NCBI GenBank assembly: GCA_948441955.1
Contig: CAOJQZ010000020.1
Location: 1 to 34,596, forward strand
DNA length: 34,596 bases
Direction of reading: 5' to 3'
Source of the DNA: an uncultured Lachnospiraceae bacterium
GTDB taxonomy: Bacteria > Bacillota > Clostridia > Lachnospirales > Lachnospiraceae
Part shown: one piece after another, positions 7,060 through 14,774 of the stretch
Position numbering within the stretch: the stretch's first letter is position 1
How the letters are laid out: every line of letters begins with the position of its first letter
Notes under the pieces: generated by a model
What the model was told of the DNA's origin: nothing
Databases searched by the model: none
The model's input: only the letters and a program-made list of their open reading frames with translations
Translations under genes and position numbers: made by a program

Positions 7060-8103
7060 ATGAAGAAAGTATTATCATTACTCGTTACCTTAATCATGGT
7101 CTTAAGTCTGGCGGCGTGCAGCTCGGGCGGAAATGAAGGCGGAGGCGGCGCTGACAGCAAGGCGGAGGGCGGAAGCAATGAGGACTCCGGTGATTCTGGT
7201 GATCAGTATGAGATCGCAGTAGTTGTAAAGGTGGTCGGAATCGATTATTTCAGTGTTTTTGAAGAGGGTGTTAAGAAGTTTGCAGAGGATCATAATGTTA
7301 ATGCATATGTGACCGGTCCGTCTACCGCTGATGCAGCAGAGCAGGTTAACATTATTGAGGATCTGATCAACTCCGGCGTTGATGCAATCTGTGTTGTACC
7401 GAATGATGCGACCGTACTTGAAAGCGTCCTTCAGTCCGCAAAGGATAAGGGCATTGTAGTAGTGACTACAGAATCCCCGGGCCAGGTAGGCGCAGATTAT
7501 GATGTGGAGATGATCATCAACGATGCATTTGCAGAGCTGGTTGCCGAGGATGCGGCAAAGAGCTGCGGCGGATCCGGAGAATATGCGCTTTTCGTAGGAA
7601 GCCTTACGGTTCCGCTTCACAACGCATGGGCAGATCATGTAGAGGAATATCTGGCTGACAAGTATCCGGATATGAAGCTGTGTACAGACAGGATCGCATG
7701 CGGCGAGGACTCCGCTCTGGCACGCGAGACAACATTGGATCTTCTGAAAACATATGATAAACTTAACTGCTTTATCTGCTTTGGAAGCCAGGGCCCTATC
7801 GGCGCGGCAGAGGCTTTGACAGAGCAGAAGAAGGTTGGAGAGGTAACAGTTGTAGGTAATATTATTCCAAGTGAAGGCTCTTCCTATCTTGAGAGCGGCG
7901 CAATTACAACAGGGTATCTCTGGAATCCGGCTGATTCCGGATATGCGTCCTGCTATATAGCAAAGCACCTTCTTGAGGGAAATAAGATTGATGATTCCTT
8001 CTCAATAGAGGATATGGGCGATATCTCTCTGGAGGACACAACACTTTGGATTGATAATCCGATTACAATTACAGCAGATAACTGGGAAGAATTCGGATTC
8101 TAG
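7060..8103 (+). CDS. Sugar ABC transporter substrate-binding lipoprotein (RhaS/LsrB-like)
   Basis: This is the extracellular binding protein of the adjacent importer. The start at 7060 follows AAAGGAG with 8-base spacing; the earlier ATG at 7042 overlaps that ribosome site and is rejected. The N-terminus is a lipoprotein signal with lipobox LAAC (Cys20), then a Gly/Ser/Glu-rich linker to about residue 47. The rest is a Peripla_BP_4 fold. The opening VVKVVGIDYF aligns by eye with the autoinducer-2 receptor LsrB and with rhamnose-binding RhaS. The LsrB contact pair Asp166-Gln167 corresponds here to Leu-His in TVPLHNAW, so canonical autoinducer-2 binding is unlikely. The total is 347 residues, normal for the family. 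The ligand is probably a pentose or 6-deoxyhexose, judging from the downstream kinase and aldolase. Confidence 0.88.
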   Translation: MKKVLSLLVTLIMVLSLAACSSGGNEGGGGADSKAEGGSNEDSGDSGDQYEIAVVVKVVGIDYFSVFEEGVKKFAEDHNVNAYVTGPSTADAAEQVNIIEDLINSGVDAICVVPNDATVLESVLQSAKDKGIVVVTTESPGQVGADYDVEMIINDAFAELVAEDAAKSCGGSGEYALFVGSLTVPLHNAWADHVEEYLADKYPDMKLCTDRIACGEDSALARETTLDLLKTYDKLNCFICFGSQGPIGAAEALTEQKKVGEVTVVGNIIPSEGSSYLESGAITTGYLWNPADSGYASCYIAKHLLEGNKIDDSFSIEDMGDISLEDTTLWIDNPITITADNWEEFGF

Positions 8104-8129
8104 TCTGTGTTTGCAGCTGTATAAAGAGG

Positions 8130-8164
8130 AGTGGTTGCGGTATGCCGCTTCCACTTTTCTTTTT
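8130..8164 (+). terminator. Intercistronic stem-loop after the binding-protein gene
   Basis: AGTGG-TT-GCGG pairs with CCGC-TT-CCACT around a TATG loop, with a symmetrical TT/TT internal mismatch, followed by TTTTCTTTTT. It looks like a leaky terminator or mRNA-stabilising hairpin. Such elements commonly let the binding protein be made in excess over the membrane components. Confidence 0.6.
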
Positions 8165-8207
8165 AAACAGAAATAAGAATGAGCTGAGTATATTGTGAGG
8201 AATGAAC

Positions 8208-9698
8208 ATGGAAGAAAAAATCATTGAATTAAGACATGTCAATAAGCATTATGGCGGTGTCCATGCTCTAAAGGACGTTGATTTTGATTTGAACCGCGGA
8301 GAGATCCACTGCCTGATCGGACAGAACGGCTGCGGGAAATCAACGATGATCAAGGTGATATCCGGCGTCATTGATGTGGATGAGGGCAGCGAGGTCATAC
8401 TTGACGGAAAGAAAACTCATGGAGGTTCTGCAAGACAGTCAATGAATAACGGAGTGCGCGTCATCTATCAGGATCTGAGCCTGTTCCCCAATCTGACGGT
8501 TGCAGAGAATATAGCCTTTGACAGACATGAGGATAAAAGCGTCAGAGGAGTAAACTGGACGCAGATCTATAAGCAGGCGGAGGAAGTAACAGAGCGCATG
8601 GATATAAAGCTTAACTTAGAGAGTCTGGTGGAGGAGCTGTCTATCGCTGACCGGCAGCTGGTTGCAATTGCCAGAGCGCTGGCCACCAATGCGCGGATAC
8701 TTATTATGGATGAGCCCACATCTTCGCTTACAAGAAAAGAGGTAAACGTTCTTTTTTCCATTATTAAGAGCCTTCAGGAAAAGGGTATGACTATCATGTT
8801 CGTCAGCCACAAGCTGGATGAAATTATAGAAATTGCAGAGCGGATTACAGTTATGCGGGACGGCAGGATGATATCTACCTTTGAAAACAAGGATATAGAT
8901 GAGACGAAGCTTGCACATATGATAAGCGGACAGGAGATATCCTATCAGCAGAATTTTACCGGACACGAAGAGGAAGTGATTCTCGAAGTGGACGGACTTA
9001 CCTGCGGAAGACAGTACAGGGATATTTCCTTTACACTTAAGAAGGGCGAGATACTGGGGATTATCGGTTTGTTAGGAGCGGGCCGGACAGAGCTTGCAAG
9101 CTCCATATTCGGGATGAATGAACCGGAATCAGGGAGGATACTTCTCCACGGGAAGGAGGTCCGCTTTAAAAATAACAGGGATGCAATTGCCAATAAGATT
9201 GCATATGTTCCCGAAGATCGTCTTCTGCAGGGCCTTGTTTTAAACCAGAGTATTGAGAATAATACGATTATTTCAATTATTAATAAGCTGAAAAACAAGT
9301 TCGGCATGATAGATAAGAAAAGCTGCAGAGATATTACGCAGAAATGGATTGATGAGCTTCATATAAAAAGTGCGGTTCCGGAGATTCATGCGTCTGCAAT
9401 GTCAGGTGGAAATCAGCAGAAGATCGTTATTTCAAAGTGGCTGTCCACAGAGCCTGAGATTCTGATTCTGGATCAGCCTACAAATGGTATAGATATTGCG
9501 GCAAAAAATACGATTTATGAACTGATCAGGGAACTGTCAAAGAAGGGGATGAGCATTATCCTTATTTCGGATGAGGCGGCGGAGGTATATTATAACTGTC
9601 CCCGGGCGCTGGTCATGCATAAAGGGCAAATTGTAAAGGAATTGGATTGCAGTGCGGTTACAGAAGGCGAGTTCAGCCGGGAGGTGCTAGGTGAATAA
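8208..9698 (+). CDS. Sugar ABC transporter ATP-binding protein, two ATPase domains (RbsA/RhaT type)
   Basis: The protein carries two fused nucleotide-binding domains. Domain 1 has Walker A GQNGCGKST (Lys44), signature ELSIADRQ and Walker B LIMDEPTSSL. Domain 2 has the degenerate Walker A GLLGAGRTEL usual in this family, signature SGGNQQK and Walker B LILDQPTNGID. The catalytic Glu of domain 2 is replaced by Gln (Gln423), which is unusual. The ATG at 8208 is chosen because GTGAGG lies 7 bases upstream; the ATG at 8202 is too close. The length of about 496 residues is standard. It energises the two permeases that follow, the first of which overlaps its 3' end by 8 bases. Confidence 0.93.
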   Translation: MEEKIIELRHVNKHYGGVHALKDVDFDLNRGEIHCLIGQNGCGKSTMIKVISGVIDVDEGSEVILDGKKTHGGSARQSMNNGVRVIYQDLSLFPNLTVAENIAFDRHEDKSVRGVNWTQIYKQAEEVTERMDIKLNLESLVEELSIADRQLVAIARALATNARILIMDEPTSSLTRKEVNVLFSIIKSLQEKGMTIMFVSHKLDEIIEIAERITVMRDGRMISTFENKDIDETKLAHMISGQEISYQQNFTGHEEEVILEVDGLTCGRQYRDISFTLKKGEILGIIGLLGAGRTELASSIFGMNEPESGRILLHGKEVRFKNNRDAIANKIAYVPEDRLLQGLVLNQSIENNTIISIINKLKNKFGMIDKKSCRDITQKWIDELHIKSAVPEIHASAMSGGNQQKIVISKWLSTEPEILILDQPTNGIDIAAKNTIYELIRELSKKGMSIILISDEAAEVYYNCPRALVMHKGQIVKELDCSAVTEGEFSREVLGE

Positions 9699-10674
9699 TA
9701 ATACAGCAAAAAATAAATTCATGAAGAGCTATGAATTTATGCTCTTATGTGTTGTGATAATATTAGTGATTGTTCTGGCGGCGGCAACCGGAGGGAAATC
9801 TATAGCGCCGGAGAACATCCTTGATATGCTGACAAGCTATTCTGCTTATGGCGTAATTGCAGTGGGCTGCCTGTTTGTTATTATTTCCGGAGGAATTGAC
9901 ATTTCATTTATGGCGGTTGCGGCTGTAGCGCAGTATGTTGCCGCTTTATATATGTTGAATTCGGGCGGTAATTTTGTGATGATTTATCTGATTTCTATTG
10001 CAGTGGGAGCAGGACTCGGTCTTGTGAACGCCGTACTGGTTAACAGGCTGAAGGCGCCGACGCTGATTATTACGATTGCAACAATGAATATTATCTATGG
10101 ACTGATGATGCGATTTACAAGCGGGGTAAGGCTTCATGGTTTTCCTGAATGGTTTTCAAGGAAGACAGAGATATCCCTGTTAGCAGTATCTGTGGGAACC
10201 CTTGCAGCCGTTTTGCTTATTGCATGGTATATTCTGAAAAGAACAAAGATGGGGCGGAAAGTTTATGCTGTGGGCGGCAATATGGAGGCGGCAAAAAGAT
10301 GTGGTGTGAGCGTACTTGCTGTTCATTTGTTTGTCTATGGATTTACCGGCGCCACAGCAGGCGTAGGAGCGCTGATCAAATGCTATCTGTCTCAGCAGGC
10401 GTCTATTGAGGCTCTTTATGGGGACGAGATGGATGTGCTGGCAATGGTTGTGCTGGGCGGCGTATCGCTGTCGGGAGGAAAGGGTTCCGTATTTGGAACG
10501 ATTCTTGGCATCTTACTGGTTGCGCTTCTAAGTAACGGGATGATTCTTGTTGGAGTATCCAGTTACTGGAAGGATCTGGTGATAGGTGCGGTAATCCTGA
10601 TCAGCTTTTGTATTACAGGCTGGAGAGTTCTGGCATCAAAAAAGAAGGAGAAAATGGGAGGTGCGGCGGAATGA
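9691..10674 (+). CDS. Sugar ABC transporter permease 1 (BPD_transp_2 family)
   Basis: This integral membrane component has about 8-10 hydrophobic segments over 327 residues. Two family hallmarks are visible: SGGIDISF near residue 70 and the cytoplasmic loop GGVSLSGGKGSVFGT near residue 260, which contacts the ATPase. It starts with GTG, overlapping the ATPase gene by 8 bases, with GAGG six bases ahead, so translation is coupled. It pairs with the next permease to form a heterodimer, as in RhaP/RhaQ and LsrC/LsrD systems. The basic tail KKKEKMGG follows the last helix. Confidence 0.92.
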   Translation: MNNNTAKNKFMKSYEFMLLCVVIILVIVLAAATGGKSIAPENILDMLTSYSAYGVIAVGCLFVIISGGIDISFMAVAAVAQYVAALYMLNSGGNFVMIYLISIAVGAGLGLVNAVLVNRLKAPTLIITIATMNIIYGLMMRFTSGVRLHGFPEWFSRKTEISLLAVSVGTLAAVLLIAWYILKRTKMGRKVYAVGGNMEAAKRCGVSVLAVHLFVYGFTGATAGVGALIKCYLSQQASIEALYGDEMDVLAMVVLGGVSLSGGKGSVFGTILGILLVALLSNGMILVGVSSYWKDLVIGAVILISFCITGWRVLASKKKEKMGGAAE

Positions 10675-11621
10675 AGAAGATCATTAATAATGAAAACAGA
10701 ATGCTTGTTATACTGACAGCCCTCTGCATTGTCTTTTTTACGATAATGAAACCCGCGTTTCTGTCTGTGAATTCATTCTCTTCTATTGCAAGACAGATAC
10801 CGGAGATCGGACTTTTTACTCTGGCTATGATGCTTCCTATGCTTGTAGGGGGAATTGACCTTTCGATTATAGCTTCTGCAAATCTGGCCTCCATTTTTAT
10901 GTCTATGTTTATGTCGGCGAATATCGAAAAGGGAGAGGAAAATATTCCCGTCATGCTGGCAGCCATAATAATCTGTATAGGAACCTGTACATTTGTAGGA
11001 TTTTTAAACGGTGTAATTGTAGCCAGGTTTAAAATTCCGGCCATGCTGGTTACCCTAGGAATGCAGATGGTCCTTACCGGTATAAGCCTTGGAATTACCA
11101 AAGGGGGAACGCTTTCCGGATACCCTGATTCTTTCCGGTTTATTGGAAACGGAAGCATACTGGGAATTCCGGCACAGTTTGTTTTATTTATTCTGGCGGC
11201 AATTGTGCTGATTGTGATTATGCAGATGACGTCCTTTGGAACAAGGCTTCAGATGTATGGATCCAACCATGTGGCAACAGAATATTCGGGAATCAATGAG
11301 ACGGCGCTGCTTATTAAAACACATATGCTTTCAGGAGTCTATGTGGGGATTGCGGCTGTTATTATGTCCTCCAGACTGAATTCAGCGTCTGCAGGAGCGG
11401 CGGCCAACTATCTCATGCGCACGATTCTGATTGCAGTACTAGGCGGCATTGATCCCAACGGAGGAAAAGGAAGAGTGTCAGGGATTCTCTGGGCAGTGAT
11501 CTTATTCCAATGTATGGCCACAGGACTTAATATTTTAAAGGTAAATTCCTATATAGTGATAGCATTGTATGGTATAATCCTCTTACTGGCAGTCATTGTG
11601 CGTACAAGTAAGAATCATTAG
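10671..11621 (+). CDS. Sugar ABC transporter permease 2 (BPD_transp_2 family)
   Basis: The second membrane subunit has about 316 residues and is strongly hydrophobic, with VGGIDLSI near the N-terminal third and GGIDPNGGKGRVSGI in the ATPase-contact loop. The start is the ATG at 10671, which forms an ATGA overlap with the stop of permease 1 and has GGGAGG upstream. An in-frame ATG 63 bases earlier lies inside permease 1 and is rejected. The sequence is clearly related to but distinct from permease 1, as expected for a heterodimeric channel. The kinase gene starts 11 bases after its stop. Confidence 0.92.
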   Translation: MKKIINNENRMLVILTALCIVFFTIMKPAFLSVNSFSSIARQIPEIGLFTLAMMLPMLVGGIDLSIIASANLASIFMSMFMSANIEKGEENIPVMLAAIIICIGTCTFVGFLNGVIVARFKIPAMLVTLGMQMVLTGISLGITKGGTLSGYPDSFRFIGNGSILGIPAQFVLFILAAIVLIVIMQMTSFGTRLQMYGSNHVATEYSGINETALLIKTHMLSGVYVGIAAVIMSSRLNSASAGAAANYLMRTILIAVLGGIDPNGGKGRVSGILWAVILFQCMATGLNILKVNSYIVIALYGIILLLAVIVRTSKNH

Positions 11622-11632
11622 GGGAGAGAAAA

Positions 11633-13066
11633 ATGGAAAGAAACTTAAATTTAGTTGCGTTTGACTGCGGCAACAGCAGTATACGTACCATATTGTGCCG
11701 TTTTGACGGCGAAAGGGTAAAGAGCGAGCTGGTCCTTCAGGAGCCAAACGAGATACTTGAGCTTGAGGGATATTATTACTGGGATATGCCGCAGATATTT
11801 GAGATATTGAAAAGAGGCCTTTCTCTGGCGGCAAAGAGAGTGGATAAAATTGATTCCATCGGAATCTGTACATGGGGAATTGATTTTCAGCTGTTGGATG
11901 AAAACGGTGAATTTGTTGAAAGATCTCTTTGCTACAGAAATACCATCGGAGAGGAGCAGATGAGCCGTCAGCCGGAGGAGGAGCAGAAGGAAATGTTCTA
12001 CCGCACCGGGATTCTCTGCGATAAAATCAATACGGTATATATGCTGAGGGGAATGAAGGAGCATATGCCGTCTGTTCTTAAGCGTGGAAAGAAGATACTG
12101 CTTGTACCGGATATTCTTGTATATTTATTTACAGGGATACTGATGAATGAGCCAAGCGAGCTGTCAACTTCACAGATGTTAAATGTAAAGGAAATGACCA
12201 TCAGCAAAGAGCAGTGCAGCTATGCAGGTGTGAGCCCGGAGATCTTTTCGGAGATTGGAGTACATGGAAAACTGGTAGGTAATATACGGAAGGAAGTACT
12301 TAAGGAGGCAGGAATATCCTATGATATTCCGGTGGTTTGTGTTCCGTCTCATGATACAGCCTGCGCGGTTATGGCAATTCCCTCAAAGGATGAAAAATAT
12401 TTATTCGTAAGCTCCGGAACATGGGCGCTTATCGGCGCTCAGTGTCCGTCTCCGATTATAACGGAAAAGGTTCTAAACTCCAAGCTGACGAATGAAGCGG
12501 GAGCATTCGGGAGGACAAATCTTCTCAGAAATTCTGCGGGAATGTTTATTGTACAGAGGCTGAAGGCAGAATATGAAAGCATGAAGCAAAGACGGATAAG
12601 CTGGAATGATTTTACTGCTTTGGCAGGTACTTACAAGGGAGAGCCGCCTACCTTTGATGTGAATGACAACCGTTTATTTAATCCTGTGTCGATGACGGAG
12701 GAAATCTACAGCCTTCTTCATCCGGAGTCAGCAAATCCAGAGGATTATGACTGGACGGAGATACTGGCGGCAGCCTATGCGTCGCTGGGCGACAGCTATG
12801 CCCAGGTTTTGCGCATGGTGCAGGAATGCACGAAGGAAGTATATAAGGAGGTATATGTTGTAGGCGGAGGTTCCAGAAATTCATTTATAAACCAGCGCTG
12901 TGCAGATAAAATAAAAATGCCTGTGGTTACCTGCGATATGGAATGCTCTTCTGTGGGAAATGCAGCCGTTCAGATTGCATACTTCCATCCGGAGTATTCC
13001 TATGAGAGATTAAGAGAGATTATTGCAGATTCACTGCAGGTGAAGACGTATTATCCAAATAAATGA
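11633..13066 (+). CDS. FGGY-family sugar kinase, rhamnulokinase (RhaB) type
   Basis: The enzyme phosphorylates an imported ketose at C1 with ATP. At 477 residues it fits RhaB length. RhaB-type landmarks are IDSIGICTWGIDF with the catalytic-base Asp, PSHDTACAV, the phosphate-loop region SSGTWALIG, TNEAGAFGRTNLLRN, and the C-terminal adenine-site motif VVGGGSRN. The first ATP motif reads DCGNSSIRT rather than the usual GASSGR, a deviation from enterobacterial RhaB. It starts after GGGGAGAG and ends in an ATGA overlap with the aldolase gene. The substrate is most likely L-rhamnulose, L-fuculose or a similar ketose. Autoinducer-2 kinase (LsrK) is less likely because the sequence tracks RhaB throughout. 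Confidence 0.85.
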   Translation: MERNLNLVAFDCGNSSIRTILCRFDGERVKSELVLQEPNEILELEGYYYWDMPQIFEILKRGLSLAAKRVDKIDSIGICTWGIDFQLLDENGEFVERSLCYRNTIGEEQMSRQPEEEQKEMFYRTGILCDKINTVYMLRGMKEHMPSVLKRGKKILLVPDILVYLFTGILMNEPSELSTSQMLNVKEMTISKEQCSYAGVSPEIFSEIGVHGKLVGNIRKEVLKEAGISYDIPVVCVPSHDTACAVMAIPSKDEKYLFVSSGTWALIGAQCPSPIITEKVLNSKLTNEAGAFGRTNLLRNSAGMFIVQRLKAEYESMKQRRISWNDFTALAGTYKGEPPTFDVNDNRLFNPVSMTEEIYSLLHPESANPEDYDWTEILAAAYASLGDSYAQVLRMVQECTKEVYKEVYVVGGGSRNSFINQRCADKIKMPVVTCDMECSSVGNAAVQIAYFHPEYSYERLREIIADSLQVKTYYPNK

Positions 13067-13734
13067 TAAAGAGTAAGGAGAAGATGAAATATATGGACTA
13101 TAAAAAATATCTTGTAGAATGTGGAAAAAGAATGTTAAATTCAGGACTTACTGTGGAGACATGGGGAAATATAAGCGTACGTGATCCTGAGACGGGTCTC
13201 ATTTATTTAACCCCATCCGGCATGCAATATGATATAATTGAACCAGAGGATATCGTTGTCATGGACAAGGAGCACCATATTGTAGAAGGGAACCGCAAGC
13301 CAACGATTGAATCCGGTATGCATGTAGGAATTATGAACAGCCGGCCGGATGTAAACGCGATTATACATACCCATCCCATAGATTCACAGGTGTTTGCCTG
13401 CCTGCGCAGAGATATTCCGCCGGTAATTGACGAGGCGGCACAGCTTCTTGGCGGCACGGTAAAATGTGCGGAATATGCGCTGCCGGGTTCAGACGAGCTG
13501 GCGGAAAATGTTATAAATGCTTTAGGGGAGGGCGCGGCCTGCCTCATGGCAAATCATGGAGCCGTATGCGCAGGCGCAGATATGGACGTAGCCTTCCGTG
13601 TCTGCACTGTGTTGGAAATGACAGCTAAAATATATTATAAGGCGCTTGCAATTGGGAAGCCTGTAGAAATTGAAGAGGATAAGGTGCTTTTCATGAAGGA
13701 TTTTGTCGCGAATCATTATGGACAGGGGAAATAA
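13063..13734 (+). CDS. Class II aldolase (L-fuculose/L-rhamnulose-phosphate aldolase family)
   Basis: This enzyme cleaves a ketose 1-phosphate into dihydroxyacetone phosphate and an aldehyde, using zinc. The family pattern is complete: WGNISVRD near the N-terminus, IESGMHVGIM with the catalytic Glu, HTHP zinc histidines, and ANHGAV with the third zinc His. About 215-223 residues is normal for FucA-like enzymes. The ATG at 13063 overlaps the kinase stop (ATGA). The sequence AAGGAG at 13075-13080 could instead serve ATGs at 13084 or 13093, which fit the family N-terminus better. It is paired directly with the kinase, so both act on the same sugar. FucA, RhaD and related epimerase activities cannot be separated by eye. 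Confidence 0.88.
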   Translation: MIKSKEKMKYMDYKKYLVECGKRMLNSGLTVETWGNISVRDPETGLIYLTPSGMQYDIIEPEDIVVMDKEHHIVEGNRKPTIESGMHVGIMNSRPDVNAIIHTHPIDSQVFACLRRDIPPVIDEAAQLLGGTVKCAEYALPGSDELAENVINALGEGAACLMANHGAVCAGADMDVAFRVCTVLEMTAKIYYKALAIGKPVEIEEDKVLFMKDFVANHYGQGK

Positions 13735-13779
13735 AAGCGTCTGATATCCTAGTGCAGATGATTGGAGAAGCCTGATGTT

Positions 13780-14667
13780 ATGAAAGAGATAAAAGAACTT
13801 CCTTATACCAGACAGCAGAAGATATTGCAGCAGCTGAACAAAAATGACTGTGTGAAGATCGAACAGCTGGCCAGAGACTTTAATGTTTCCAATATGACCA
13901 TATACCGGGATATTCTCCAGCTGGAAAAGTCCGGAGATGCGCTTCGGGTATACGGCGGAGTAAAGGCTGTAAATAAAGCGGCGGCAGATAGGAATGAGGA
14001 GGGAATGTCACAGAGTACAATTCCAACGGTATTAAGACCCTACTGTGATTCCACAATTGAGGAACGTTTTCACCATGAGATCGAGGCAAAGCGTGCTATC
14101 GCCAGAGTGGCGGCCGGTTATGTGAAGGACGGGGATGTGATTGCAATTGATCCCAGCACAACGACGCTTCATATGTGTTCCTATTTGTTAAACCGGAAGA
14201 TTACGGTAGTTACTACCAGCATGAGCGTTGCTCTTCAGCTTGCGTCCTCAAAATTCATTGACATCATACTCTGCGGGGGAACGGTAAGAAAAAGCGCTCT
14301 TTCTGTTGTGGGAGCGCTGCTGCCGGGGGTTTTGAAGCAGATAAGAATAAACAAATGTTTTCTTTCCTCCCATGGCTTTACATTTGAGCATGGACTTACG
14401 GATATGACAATGGAGGAATGTGATGCAAAAAAGCAGCTTCTCAGCAGATCAAATGAGGTGTACGTTCTAATTGACCATACAAAGGTGAATCAATACTCGT
14501 CTTTTGTTGTGTGCGACGTTGTGGATATGACCCGTATTATTACGGATTCCGCTACACAGAAGATCAGGAAGAAAAAGGAGATCATGCAGCAGTGCGTAGA
14601 AGCAGGGTGTAAAGTAACCTATGCAAAAGAGAAGGATCATATAAAAGAAAAAAATGAAAAAGATTAG
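13780..14667 (+). CDS. DeoR-family transcriptional regulator
   Basis: An N-terminal winged helix spans roughly residues 10-65: TRQQKILQQL, then VKIEQLARDFNVSNMTIYRD and a LRVYGG wing. The DeoRC sensor domain follows, with the phosphosugar-site pattern GDVIAIDPSTTTLHM, CGGTVRK and VYVLIDHTKV. About 295 residues is slightly longer than usual because of an inserted segment after the wing and a basic Lys-rich tail. The ATG at 13780 is preferred; a TTG at 13762 is possible, and GGAG at 13764-13767 sits 12 bases before 13780. It closes the operon 45 bases after the aldolase. By family precedent it is a repressor released by a phosphorylated sugar; the palindrome at 7011-7022 is a candidate site. 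Confidence 0.9.
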   Translation: MKEIKELPYTRQQKILQQLNKNDCVKIEQLARDFNVSNMTIYRDILQLEKSGDALRVYGGVKAVNKAAADRNEEGMSQSTIPTVLRPYCDSTIEERFHHEIEAKRAIARVAAGYVKDGDVIAIDPSTTTLHMCSYLLNRKITVVTTSMSVALQLASSKFIDIILCGGTVRKSALSVVGALLPGVLKQIRINKCFLSSHGFTFEHGLTDMTMEECDAKKQLLSRSNEVYVLIDHTKVNQYSSFVVCDVVDMTRIITDSATQKIRKKKEIMQQCVEAGCKVTYAKEKDHIKEKNEKD

Positions 14668-14693
14668 GAGCTGTTCCGGCTCCTGATTTTTTT
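14666..14693 (+). terminator. Rho-independent terminator of the sugar operon
   Basis: AGGAGC pairs with GCTCCT around a 7-base loop, followed by GA and seven T. The stem begins inside the stop codon of the DeoR gene. Confidence 0.85.
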
Positions 14694-14701
14694 ATTCCGA
14701 A

Positions 14702-14730
14702 TTGATAACATTATGTTTTCTGGATATACT
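14702..14730 (+). promoter_or_regulatory. Promoter for the DUF255/reductase pair
   Basis: TTGATA (14702-14707) and TATACT (14725-14730) are separated by exactly 17 bases, giving a leader of about 38 bases with GGAGGG before the next ATG. The spacer includes the inverted repeat AACAT-T-ATGTT (14707-14717), which resembles half-sites of the palindrome at 7011 in opposite orientation; this may be chance. Confidence 0.65.
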
Positions 14731-14774
14731 ACCCTTTATGTACAGTTATACGTGATAATGGAGGGATTGTAAAA

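Noticed and set aside
7102..7968. Open frame of 288 codons on the minus strand opposite the binding-protein gene
   Set aside because: No ribosome site or recognisable domain is present; the composition is typical of antisense to a lipoprotein gene whose family match is clear.
7060..8103. Autoinducer-2 receptor (LsrB) with a complete Lsr system
   Set aside because: The binding protein lacks the Asp-Gln ligand pair, no lsrF/lsrG homologues are present, the kinase follows RhaB rather than LsrK, and the regulator is DeoR-like.
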